Source of the DNA: Roseiarcus sp963726105
GTDB taxonomy: Bacteria; Pseudomonadota; Alphaproteobacteria; Rhizobiales; Beijerinckiaceae
NCBI GenBank assembly: GCA_963726105.1
Contig: CAVSBJ010000005.1
Span: 112,749 to 176,748, forward strand
Reading direction: 5' to 3'
Length of the DNA stretch: 64,000 nucleotides
This document shows, piece after piece, positions 27,902 to 35,674 of the stretch. A model generated the notes under the pieces. That model was given only the letters and a program-made list of their open reading frames with translations, searched no databases and was not told where the DNA came from. A program made the position numbers and the translations under genes. How positions within the stretch are numbered: position 1 is the stretch's first letter; each line of letters starts with the position of its first letter.

Positions 27902-28725
27902 GCGCCTTCTCCCTGGCCTCTGGAATGAATCCAGAGCATCCAATCGACGACGAAGTTGACGCCGATGGTCAGAATCGCGATCGCAGCTGCAGGATAGAGC
28001 GGCGCCGCGGAGCCGAAATTGATCATGTCGCGGTAGTCTCTCACCATGCTTCCCCAGTCGGCGTCTGGAGGCTGCACGCCGAGCCCGAGAAAACTCAGCG
28101 CCGCGATGAAGAGGAACGTAAAACAAAAACGTAGCCCGAACTCGGCCGTCAGCGGCGGGATTGCGTTGGGCAGGACCTCGCGCGTGACGATCCACCGCCA
28201 CCCTTCGCCCCGCAGGCGGGCCGCCTCAACGAACTCCAGGCTGACGATATTCACGGCCACCGACCTCGCCAGCCGAAACACCTTGGTCGAATCGAGGATG
28301 GCGATCGTGATGATGAGCACCGGCAGCGCCGTCCCGAGCACCGAGAGGATGACGAAAGCGAAGATGAGCGTCGGCATGGACAGGAAAAGATCAACGAGGC
28401 GTGACTGCGCCTGATCAATCCATCCGCCCGCAACAGCGGCGGCAAATCCGGTGATGACGCCAAGGAGGAAGGAGAGAGCGGTTATGACAAGCGAAAGACC
28501 GATCGACATGCGCGCGCCATAAATCAGGCGGCTCGCGATATCGCGTCCAAGGTTGTCCAGTCCAAGCCAATGCTGCGAATCGGGGTCGGCCCAGGCGTCG
28601 CCGAGCGGCGTGGCCTGGTCGAAGGGCGCAATCAGCGGCGCCAGCAAAGCGACCAGCAGGTTGATGACGACGATCACGATGCCGATCTGCGCGGTGAGGC
28701 TTAATTTGTAGCCGCGGATACGCAT
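27898..28725 (-). CDS. Peptide-type ABC transporter permease (DppC-like)
   Basis: This 275-aa inner-membrane permease has a signal-anchor helix (LTAQIGIVIVVINLLVALLA), the family's WLGLDNLGRDIASRLIYGAR motif and five further helices. The coupling-loop EAA motif lies in EFVEAARLRGEGWRWIVTRE, followed by LPNAIPPL. It forms the channel with the DppB-like partner encoded upstream. It is coupled to the ATPase gene by a 4-nt stop/start overlap. Confidence 0.9.
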   Translation of the reverse strand: MRIRGYKLSLTAQIGIVIVVINLLVALLAPLIAPFDQATPLGDAWADPDSQHWLGLDNLGRDIASRLIYGARMSIGLSLVITALSFLLGVITGFAAAVAGGWIDQAQSRLVDLFLSMPTLIFAFVILSVLGTALPVLIITIAILDSTKVFRLARSVAVNIVSLEFVEAARLRGEGWRWIVTREVLPNAIPPLTAEFGLRFCFTFLFIAALSFLGLGVQPPDADWGSMVRDYRDMINFGSAAPLYPAAAIAILTIGVNFVVDWMLWIHSRGQGEGA

Positions 28726-28746
28726 AACGATCTTTCTTTGTCGCGA

Positions 28747-29694
28747 TCAGCGCGGCCAGCGAAGCCGGGGATTGGATAGAATGGCAAGGATGTCGGCAAT
28801 CATGTTGAGCAGGATGAAGGTCGCGGCGAAGATGAGCCCGCACGCCTGAACGATAGGCACGTCATGCTTGGAGACTTCGTCGACCATCAATTGGCCGAGC
28901 CCCGGATAGACGAATACAGTCTCAACGACGACGACGCCGACAATGAGATAAGCCAGGTTCAGGGCGACCACCGAAATGATCGGGGCCAGAGCGTTCGGCA
29001 ACGCGTGGTGAACGACGATGCGAGATTTCCTCAATCCCTTGAGAATCGCCATCTCGATATAAGGGCTCGCCATCACTGAGAGCACCGAGGCGCGCGTCAT
29101 CCGCATCATGTGGGCGACAATCACCAGAACCAGCGTCAGCATGGGCAGGAAGGTGTCGTAAAGCCGCTCGAGGAATGGTGTGTCGGATGAGACGCTCGCG
29201 AGCGAAGGAAACCAGCCGAGCTCAACCGCCACGTATTTGATGAGGAGATAAGCGAGAAAATATTCCGGCACGGAGATCGTCATCAGCGTCACGACGTTCA
29301 CAAGCCGGTCGAAGATTCCGCCCTGCCAGATCGCCGCCAGTAGCCCTAGGCCGATCGCCAACGGCACAGCGACGATGGCGGCGTAGGCGGCCAGGAACAT
29401 CGTGTTGGCGAAGCGCGGCGCGATCTCCTCCAAGACGTCGCGCCCATTGGCGAGCGACTTGCCGAAATCGCCGTGCAGCGCCCCGAACAGCCATTGGAAG
29501 AAACGAATATAGGCGGGCTGATCGAGCCCGAGATCGAGCCGCATCTTGGCGAGCGTCTCGGGGGTCGCGGTGTTCTGCAGGATGGCGGAGGCGAGGTCAC
29601 CCGGCAGGATCTCCGTCCCGATGAAGATCAGCACAGACGCGGCGAACAGGGTGAGGATTCCGAGGCCAAGACGGTTGAGGACGAGCTTCAGCAT
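28747..29694 (-). CDS. Peptide-type ABC transporter permease (DppB-like)
   Basis: This 315-aa inner-membrane permease starts with MLKLVLNRLGLGILTLFAAS and the family motif TEILPGDLASAILQNTATPE. Six helices and an EAA-type loop (GLRKSRIVVHHALPNALAPI) are visible. It partners the DppC-like permease downstream. AAAGGACG precedes the ATG. Gene order substrate-binding protein, DppB, DppC, ATPase is the classical one. Confidence 0.9.
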   Translation of the reverse strand: MLKLVLNRLGLGILTLFAASVLIFIGTEILPGDLASAILQNTATPETLAKMRLDLGLDQPAYIRFFQWLFGALHGDFGKSLANGRDVLEEIAPRFANTMFLAAYAAIVAVPLAIGLGLLAAIWQGGIFDRLVNVVTLMTISVPEYFLAYLLIKYVAVELGWFPSLASVSSDTPFLERLYDTFLPMLTLVLVIVAHMMRMTRASVLSVMASPYIEMAILKGLRKSRIVVHHALPNALAPIISVVALNLAYLIVGVVVVETVFVYPGLGQLMVDEVSKHDVPIVQACGLIFAATFILLNMIADILAILSNPRLRWPR

Positions 29695-29787
29695 GGGCGT
29701 CCTTTCTCCACCTCGATCTGGATTACGACCTCAAGGGCGCCGCGCGGGGTGCGAGAGCGCCCGCGCCGTTCTTCGTCGCGCCGTCGA

Positions 29788-31377
29788 TCACGACTTCAGC
29801 CAGGCGTCCTCCATGATCCAGCCGTTGTTCATATCGTAGCCGCCATGGGGCGTGTGGCCGCCGACCTTCTGGTTATGCGCGTCGAGCCAGTCTCGGAACA
29901 CGGGAATGAGCGCGCCGCCGCGCTCATTGAGAATGGCTTGCATCTCCCATAAATAGGGCTTCCGCTTGGCCTCGTCGGTCTCGGCTCGCGCATTCCCGAG
30001 CAGCTTGTCGAACTGTGCGTCGTTCCAGTGCGTCTCGTTCCACGGGGCGCTCGCTTGGAAGGCGACGGCGAGCATCTGCGTCGCCGCCGGGCGCCCGCCC
30101 CAATAGCTGCTAACGAACGGCGCTTTGAGCCACACGTTGTCGAAGTAGCCGTCGGCCGGCTCCTTCTTCACATCGATCTTGATTCTGGCTTTCGACGCGC
30201 TCGCCTGCAAGAGCGTGGCCTGATCGACCGCGCCGTTGAATGCGGCGTCGGACGCCTGCAAGATGATCTTTGGATCGCTGATCCCCGCCTTCTTGAAATG
30301 GAAGGCGGCCTTTTCGGGATCGTATTTGCGCTGCGGCAAATCCTTATTGAAGTACGGGTCGGTCGGGGGAATCGGATGATCATTGCCGGCTGTGCCGTAG
30401 CCGCTGAACAAAGCTTTGAGCATCTGCTCGCGATCGGCGGCGAGCATGATCGCCATGCGAATATCGGGATTGTCGAAGGGCGGCCTGTCGACCTCCATCG
30501 CCAAGACCGAGAACCAGCCGCCTGGCGCGCGAACCACCTCGATCCTTGGAGTTTTGGAGAGGAGTGCGACTGCCTTGTGATCGACGCGGTTGATCGCGTC
30601 GATCTGGCCCGAGATCAGCGCGTTGAGACGAGCGGAGCCATCGTTGATGACGGTGACGTCCACGCCGTCGAGAAGGCCTTTTCCCTCCTTCCAATAGGGT
30701 CGGGTTTTCTTGAGCCGCAGCCGCACGCCCGGGTCGAAACTTTCAAGCACGAAAGGTCCAGTGCCGACCGGCTTCGCCCAGTCCTTAAAACCGTCCGGAA
30801 TCATCATGAGGTGGTAGTCGGTGAGCCCATAGGGGAAATCGGCGTCGGGAGCGGAGAGCGAAATCTGGATCTGGTGGTCGTTGAGCTTTTTGATGTCGGC
30901 GACGCCCTTCACTGAAGTGGCGCCGCCGGATTTGGTGTCGCCCCGGTGAAGGTTGAGCGAGTAGATTCCGTCATCGGCATTGAATTCCTTGCCGTTCGAG
31001 AAGGTCACACCCTTACGCAGGTTTAAAACCCAATCTTTGGCGCCGTTGGTCGCCTCCCAGCTCTCCGCCAACTCCGGATGCGGTTTCCCGTCCTGCCCCC
31101 ATTCGGCGAGGCAGTTCCAGATCCCGTGATTGGAGTCGATCATCACGGAGTCGGTCGTGGTGCGGAAGTCGAGGCTGTCGGTCGTGCTGCCTCCGGCGAG
31201 GCCGAGCTTCAGTACACCGCCGCTCTTTGGCGCATCGGCGGCGGCCGCGGCGGCGCTCGCCAACAGGGTTGAAATCGCGAGGCTGGAGGCGCCAAGCGCG
31301 GCGGCGCGGCCCATGAACTCGCGGCGCGAAATGGCCCCCTTGATCAGGCGCCCGTTCCAATAATCCAATTCGCTCAT
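29788..31377 (-). CDS. Tat-exported ABC transporter substrate-binding protein, family 5
   Basis: This 529-aa periplasmic solute-binding protein of the SBP_bac_5 (DppA/OppA) class begins with a twin-arginine signal (SRREFMGRAAALGASSLA, cut near SAAAAAADAPKSGG). The domain carries ELAESWEATNGAKDWVLNLR and the conserved VTFSNGKEFNADDGIYSLN stretch. It is the first gene of the importer operon. The ligand is not predictable, though Tat export suggests folding before transport. Peptides, opines or sugars are all possible. Confidence 0.9.
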   Translation of the reverse strand: MSELDYWNGRLIKGAISRREFMGRAAALGASSLAISTLLASAAAAAADAPKSGGVLKLGLAGGSTTDSLDFRTTTDSVMIDSNHGIWNCLAEWGQDGKPHPELAESWEATNGAKDWVLNLRKGVTFSNGKEFNADDGIYSLNLHRGDTKSGGATSVKGVADIKKLNDHQIQISLSAPDADFPYGLTDYHLMMIPDGFKDWAKPVGTGPFVLESFDPGVRLRLKKTRPYWKEGKGLLDGVDVTVINDGSARLNALISGQIDAINRVDHKAVALLSKTPRIEVVRAPGGWFSVLAMEVDRPPFDNPDIRMAIMLAADREQMLKALFSGYGTAGNDHPIPPTDPYFNKDLPQRKYDPEKAAFHFKKAGISDPKIILQASDAAFNGAVDQATLLQASASKARIKIDVKKEPADGYFDNVWLKAPFVSSYWGGRPAATQMLAVAFQASAPWNETHWNDAQFDKLLGNARAETDEAKRKPYLWEMQAILNERGGALIPVFRDWLDAHNQKVGGHTPHGGYDMNNGWIMEDAWLKS

Positions 31378-31714
31378 CGGCTTGGATCCTCTGTTGATTG
31401 CGCCCTTTCCCCAAATCTCGACCGGCAGTTGCTCCTTTGTCTTGTTTCCACGACTTGCCGTTAGAAGTTCGGTTCTGTCAATCGCGCGCCGCGGAGGCGG
31501 GCGACGAGTTCGCGAAAGCGGCCGAGCGCATGCTTTTCAGGACAATTTCTGCATGGCGCCGGCACGGGCTCACGCAATCTGAACCCTGCGGATTGCGCCT
31601 TGGCGCAACGCCAAACGGACACTCGCTTGCGTTGACTCGCGCCGGAGCCAAGCTTAGGGGTTCGGTCTCGAATTGCTTGGGCATGCGCCGAGTTCGGCAG
31701 GAGTTCTGGGGCAT
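31378..31714. other. Divergent intergenic region, no gene seen
   Basis: About 340 bp separate the divergently read importer operon and etfB. No gene, repeat or convincing promoter box could be supported on either strand. Presumably it holds the promoters of both operons. Confidence 0.5.
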
Positions 31715-32461
31715 ATGAAGATCCTCGTGCCCGTCAAGCGGGTGGTCGACTACAACATCAAGATCCGGCTCAGGTCCGACGGCTCGGGTGTCGAGCTCGC
31801 CAACGTCAAGATGTCGATGAATCCGTTCGACGAGATCGCCGTTGAGGAAGCGCTGCGGCAGAAGGAAGCCGGCAAGGCGACCGAGGTGATCATCGTTTCG
31901 ATCGGCCCGGCGCTGGCGAGCGAAACCATTCGCACAGCGCTCGCCATGGGCGCCGACCGCGAAATCCTCATCAAAAGCGACGGGTTCGTCGAACCGCTGA
32001 CGGTCGCCAAGCTGCTCAAGGGCGTCGTCGCCGCCGAACAGCCAGGCCTTGTCATCATGGGCAAGCAGGCGATCGACGATGATTCGAACCAGACGGGACA
32101 GATGCTGGCGGCGCTGACCGGCTGGGGGCAGGGCACATTCGCCTCCAAGGTTGTCATCGGCGACGGCTCGGTCGAAGTCACGCGCGAGGTCGATGGCGGC
32201 ATGCAGACCGTTTCGCTGAAGCTGCCGGCGATCGTCACCACCGATTTGCGCTTGAACGAGCCGCGCTACGCCTCGCTCCCCAACATCATGAAGGCGAAGA
32301 AGAAGCCGATCGAGGAGAAGACGGCGGCCGACTACGGGGTCGACGTTTCGCCCCGGCTCAAGGTGCTGAAGACCGTCGAGCCCCCGGGTCGGAAGTCCGG
32401 CATTAAGGTCAAATCGGTGGCGGAGCTGGTGGCCAACCTGCGCGAAGCAGGAGTGATCTGA
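31715..32461 (+). CDS. etfB: Electron transfer flavoprotein subunit beta
   Basis: This 248-aa subunit binds AMP and part of the interface with acyl-CoA dehydrogenases. MKILVPVKRVVDYNIKIRL, MNPFDEIAVEEALRQKE and the nucleotide-binding GKQAIDDDSNQTGQMLAAL are diagnostic. The ATG at 31715 begins at the homology and has GGCAGGAG upstream; a longer in-frame start adds nothing conserved. It is followed after 2 nt by etfA. The pair carries electrons from fatty-acid and amino-acid oxidation to ETF-ubiquinone oxidoreductase. Confidence 0.96.
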   Translation: MKILVPVKRVVDYNIKIRLRSDGSGVELANVKMSMNPFDEIAVEEALRQKEAGKATEVIIVSIGPALASETIRTALAMGADREILIKSDGFVEPLTVAKLLKGVVAAEQPGLVIMGKQAIDDDSNQTGQMLAALTGWGQGTFASKVVIGDGSVEVTREVDGGMQTVSLKLPAIVTTDLRLNEPRYASLPNIMKAKKKPIEEKTAADYGVDVSPRLKVLKTVEPPGRKSGIKVKSVAELVANLREAGVI

Positions 32462-32463
32462 CG

Positions 32464-33408
32464 ATGGCGACTCTTCTTCTGGCGGAAGTTGTGGGCGGCC
32501 AATTGAATGACGCGACTGCACGGGCTCTCACCGCGGCGCTCGAACTCGGTCAGCCTGTCGATGTCCTCGTTGCGGGCAAAAATGTCGGCGGAGCCGCGGA
32601 GGCGGCCGCCAAACTGCAAGGCGTGGCGAAAGTGCTGGCCGCCGACGACCCCCGTTACGAGCACGGGCTGGCGGAGCCGCTGGCCGCCCTCATCGTTAAC
32701 CTCGCGCCAGGCTACGACGCCATCGTCGCGCCCTCGACCGCCAGCGCCAAGAATGTTGCGCCGCGCGTCGCGGCGCTCATCGACGTGATGCAGATGTCCG
32801 ATATCATCAAGGTCATTGGCCCGAAAACCTTCGAGCGGCCGATCTATGCCGGCAACGCGATCCAGATCGTGGAATCGACCGATCCAAAGATCGTCGTGAC
32901 CGTGCGCACCGCCTCTTTCGCCGCGACCGGCGAGGGCGGCTCGGCGCCGATCGAGACCGTCGCGCCCGCCGCCGATCCGGCGCTGTCGTCCTTCGTCCGC
33001 GAGGCGCTCGCCAAGTCCGATCGGCCCGAATTGGCTTCGGCTAGGATCATCATCTCGGGCGGCCGGGCGATGCAGAAAGCAGAAAATTTCAAGACCTACA
33101 TCGAGCCGGTCGCCGACAAGCTCGGCGCGGCGATGGGCGCGTCGCGCGCCGCAGTCGACGCCGGCTACGCGCCCAATGACTGGCAAGTCGGCCAGACCGG
33201 CAAGGTGGTGGCGCCGGAGCTCTATATCGCGGTCGGCATCTCGGGCGCGATCCAGCATCTGGCGGGGATGAAGGATTCAAAGGTCATTGTCGCGATTAAC
33301 AAGGACGAGGAGGCGCCGATCTTCCAGGTCGCCGACTACGGCCTCGTCGCCGATCTCTATACAGCGTTGCCCCAGCTCGCGGCGGAGCTCGCGAAGATCG
33401 GCCGCTAA
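32464..33408 (+). CDS. etfA: Electron transfer flavoprotein subunit alpha
   Basis: This 314-aa FAD-binding subunit has an N-terminal Rossmann-like domain and the C-terminal FAD domain GQTGKVVAPELYIAVGISGA, then IQHLAGMKDSKVIVAINKD. It forms the heterodimer with EtfB, encoded 2 nt upstream, and shares its transcript. The GGAG ribosome binding site lies inside the end of etfB. Confidence 0.96.
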   Translation: MATLLLAEVVGGQLNDATARALTAALELGQPVDVLVAGKNVGGAAEAAAKLQGVAKVLAADDPRYEHGLAEPLAALIVNLAPGYDAIVAPSTASAKNVAPRVAALIDVMQMSDIIKVIGPKTFERPIYAGNAIQIVESTDPKIVVTVRTASFAATGEGGSAPIETVAPAADPALSSFVREALAKSDRPELASARIIISGGRAMQKAENFKTYIEPVADKLGAAMGASRAAVDAGYAPNDWQVGQTGKVVAPELYIAVGISGAIQHLAGMKDSKVIVAINKDEEAPIFQVADYGLVADLYTALPQLAAELAKIGR

Positions 33409-33502
33409 GTCCGGCCATGCGAAAAGCCGGGCGCCCGACTGGACGCTTGTCGCCGCTAGTCTATGATTGTCACGCGGCGCAGGCTGTTCGCTGGAAAAAG
33501 AA

Positions 33503-34384
33503 ATGACATTCAACATCGAAACGGTAGGCGTCATCGGCGCCGGCCAGATGGGCGCCGGCATCGCCGAAGTCGCCGCTCAGGCAGGAATGACCGTCTCGCT
33601 CACCGACGTCGCCGAGGAGCGTGTCAATGCGGCTTTAGCGACCATCAACGGCCATCTGTCGCGCCAGGTTGCCAAAGGGCAAATGGGCGAACCGGAGCGC
33701 AAGGCGATCCTCGATCGCATTCGGGTAGCCTCAACCCTCGACAAGCTCAGCGAGTGCGATCTCATCGTCGAGGCCGCATCCGAGAACGAAGAGGTCAAGC
33801 GCAAGATCTTCACTTCCCTGCGCTCCTTTCTCAAGCCGGATGCGATCGTCGCGTCGAATACGTCCTCGATTTCAATCACGCGCCTCGCGTCGGTGACCGC
33901 CAATCCCGAGCGTTTCATCGGCATCCATTTTATGAATCCCGTGCCGCGGATGCAGCTGGTCGAATTGATCCGGGGCATCGCTACCAAGGATGAGACCTTC
34001 GAGGCGGCGAAGAACTTCGTCGTCCGGCTCGGCAAGACTGCGACGATGTCCGAGGATTTCCCCGCCTTCATCGTCAACCGAATTCTCCTGCCGATGATCA
34101 ACGAGGCGGTTTACACGCTCTACGAGGGCGTGGGCTCCGTCGAGGCGATCGACACGGCGATGCGGCTCGGCGCCAATCATCCGATGGGGCCGCTGCAGCT
34201 TGCCGACTTCATCGGCCTCGATACCTGCCTCGCCGTCATGCAGGTGCTGCACGAGGGGCTGGCCGATTCCAAATATCGCCCTTGTCCGCTCTTGGTGAAA
34301 TATGTCGAGGCCGGCTGGCTCGGCCGCAAGACTCAGCGCGGCTTCTACGACTACCGCGGCGAGCATCCCGTGCCGACGCGCTGA
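33503..34384 (+). CDS. 3-hydroxybutyryl-CoA dehydrogenase
   Basis: This 293-aa enzyme oxidises or reduces 3-hydroxyacyl-CoA/acetoacetyl-CoA with NAD(P). The dinucleotide motif is GVIGAGQMGAGIAEVAAQAG. The catalytic His is in RFIGIHFMNPVPRMQLVE, with the supporting Glu and the Asn-rich SNTSSISITRLA segment; the C-terminal domain (HPMGPLQLADFIGLD) is intact. The ATG at 33503 follows GGAAAAAGAA. Position behind etfBA is conserved in Hyphomicrobiales and fits butyrate, PHB or beta-oxidation metabolism. Confidence 0.93.
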   Translation: MTFNIETVGVIGAGQMGAGIAEVAAQAGMTVSLTDVAEERVNAALATINGHLSRQVAKGQMGEPERKAILDRIRVASTLDKLSECDLIVEAASENEEVKRKIFTSLRSFLKPDAIVASNTSSISITRLASVTANPERFIGIHFMNPVPRMQLVELIRGIATKDETFEAAKNFVVRLGKTATMSEDFPAFIVNRILLPMINEAVYTLYEGVGSVEAIDTAMRLGANHPMGPLQLADFIGLDTCLAVMQVLHEGLADSKYRPCPLLVKYVEAGWLGRKTQRGFYDYRGEHPVPTR

Positions 34385-34406
34385 CGAACGGGAGCTGCGA
34401 TAGCGA

Positions 34407-34772
34407 TTGTCGCGCTCGGAGAGGCTTCTCGCGCTTCTGCAGGCGCTCCGGCGCCGGCGCCGTCCCGTCAGCGGGCGTGTCCTTGCCGACGAACTCGGCG
34501 TCTCGTTAAGAACGCTCTATCGCGACATCGCCAGCTTGCAGGGGCAGGGGGCGGAGATCGAGGGCGAGGCAGGCCTGGGCTACGTTCTCAAGCCGGGCTT
34601 CTGGCTTCCCCCGCTCATGTTGAGCGGCGAGGAAATCGAGGCGCTCGTTCTCGGCGCGCGTTGGGTCGGGGCGAAAACCGACGAAGCGTTGGCGCATGCG
34701 GCGCGCGACGCGATCGCCAAGATTAGCCTCGTTTTCGCTTCGCTGTTTTCGCGGTTTGTTTGTTCTCAATGA
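34407..34772 (+). pseudogene. YafY-type HTH/WYL transcriptional regulator, truncated
   Basis: The first 110 or so residues form a DeoR/HTH_11 winged helix (RLLALLQALRRRRRPVSGRV, LADELGVSLRTLYRDIASLQ) and the linker GYVLKPGFWLPPLMLSGEEI of YafY-like regulators. After ARDAIAKI the homology stops and 10 unrelated residues precede a stop, so the WYL ligand-binding half (about 120 aa) is absent. The start is a TTG 22 nt after the dehydrogenase gene. Such regulators commonly sit beside the VOC gene found downstream. A DNA-binding stub could persist but is probably inactive. Confidence 0.72.
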
Positions 34773-35108
34773 CTTACGCTCCATTCTCGTTTCGTTGCGC
34801 AACCGCCAAGCTGGCGCTTTGGACAAGGGTCTTAAGGGTTGCGAGTCATCGGCTCGCTTCGCGCCCAATCCCGCCCGCGCGCTCGATAAAAACTGTCAGC
34901 CACCCTCGTCTGTATTTCTGAAAAACAATATCATATCGCGCCCCCTTCTGGCAACGAATTGTCGATTTTCTTAAATCAAGCCACGGCGCTCGATCGTTCA
35001 TGGAACGCCAAGCCCTCTCAGCAACCGAATTCCATATAACACTGCTGACAGAATCTGACGCGCCGGCGCGCGAGGGTCGCGCTCACTTCAAGAAAAGGAG
35101 CGATCCCG
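34773..35108. other. Intergenic region after truncated regulator
   Basis: No gene or recognisable remainder of the WYL domain could be found on either strand. The region is AT-richer around 34890-34975. The last 20 bp hold a strong AAAAGGAG ribosome binding site for the VOC gene. Confidence 0.5.
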
Positions 35109-35477
35109 ATGGGCCTGCCGCATTTCGTCCTGCTCTATGTCGACGAGCCTCAGAAGAGCGCTGATTTCTACGCGCGTTTGCTTGACCGCCAGCCGCTGGA
35201 TTCCTCGCCAAACTTCGTCATGTTTGCACTCGCGCCCGATCTGAGGCTTGGGCTCTGGGCGCGCTGCGACGTCGAGCCCGCGCCGCTCGGGGCGGGCGAC
35301 ACCGGCGAACTGGCGATGACGGTTGGGAGCGACGAGGAAGTTGAAGCGCTCTGTGCCGAGCAGAGGCGCAAAGGCGTCACGATTTTGCAGGAACCCGTGA
35401 CCATGGACTTCGGCCGGACCTTCCTTGCCGCCGACCCAGACGGACATCGCCTTCGGCTTTTCTGCCCCGCGCCTTGA
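35109..35477 (+). CDS. VOC-family (glyoxalase-like) protein
   Basis: This 122-aa protein has the paired beta-alpha-beta-beta-beta modules of the vicinal oxygen chelate fold: PHFVLLYVDEPQKSADFYAR at the start and a C-terminal GRTFLAADPDGHRLRLFCPA. Members include glyoxalases and antibiotic-binding proteins; the DPDGHRLR ending is generic. Its usual partner is a YafY-type regulator, here found truncated upstream. The substrate is unknown. Confidence 0.82.
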   Translation: MGLPHFVLLYVDEPQKSADFYARLLDRQPLDSSPNFVMFALAPDLRLGLWARCDVEPAPLGAGDTGELAMTVGSDEEVEALCAEQRRKGVTILQEPVTMDFGRTFLAADPDGHRLRLFCPAP

Positions 35478-35557
35478 TGTGTTGTCGCGTGCTCGGCAGG
35501 AAGGACGGAAGTGTCCTTCCGCCGATCCACTAGAGCCTGCTGCGTCGGGATGGAATC

Positions 35558-35645
35558 GTCATTGCGAGGAGCGCAGCGACGAAGCAATCCAGAGAACATG
35601 GGCGCCCTACGTTCCCTGGATTGCTTCGCTTCGCTCGCAATGACG
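35558..35645. repeat. Palindromic intergenic repeat, copy 2
   Basis: An 88-bp imperfect palindrome nearly identical to 3392-3480: CGTCATTGCGAGGAGCGCAG at one end and CTTCGCTCGCAATGACG at the other. It lies between the convergent VOC and ATPase-cyclase genes. The two copies differ mostly in the loop. Confidence 0.8.
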
Positions 35646-35674
35646 ATCGCGGTTCGACCCAAATGCAGCTTGCT

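Noticed and set aside
3392..35645. Palindromic repeats considered as CRISPR units
   Set aside because: Single copies 32 kb apart, internally palindromic, without spacers or cas genes.
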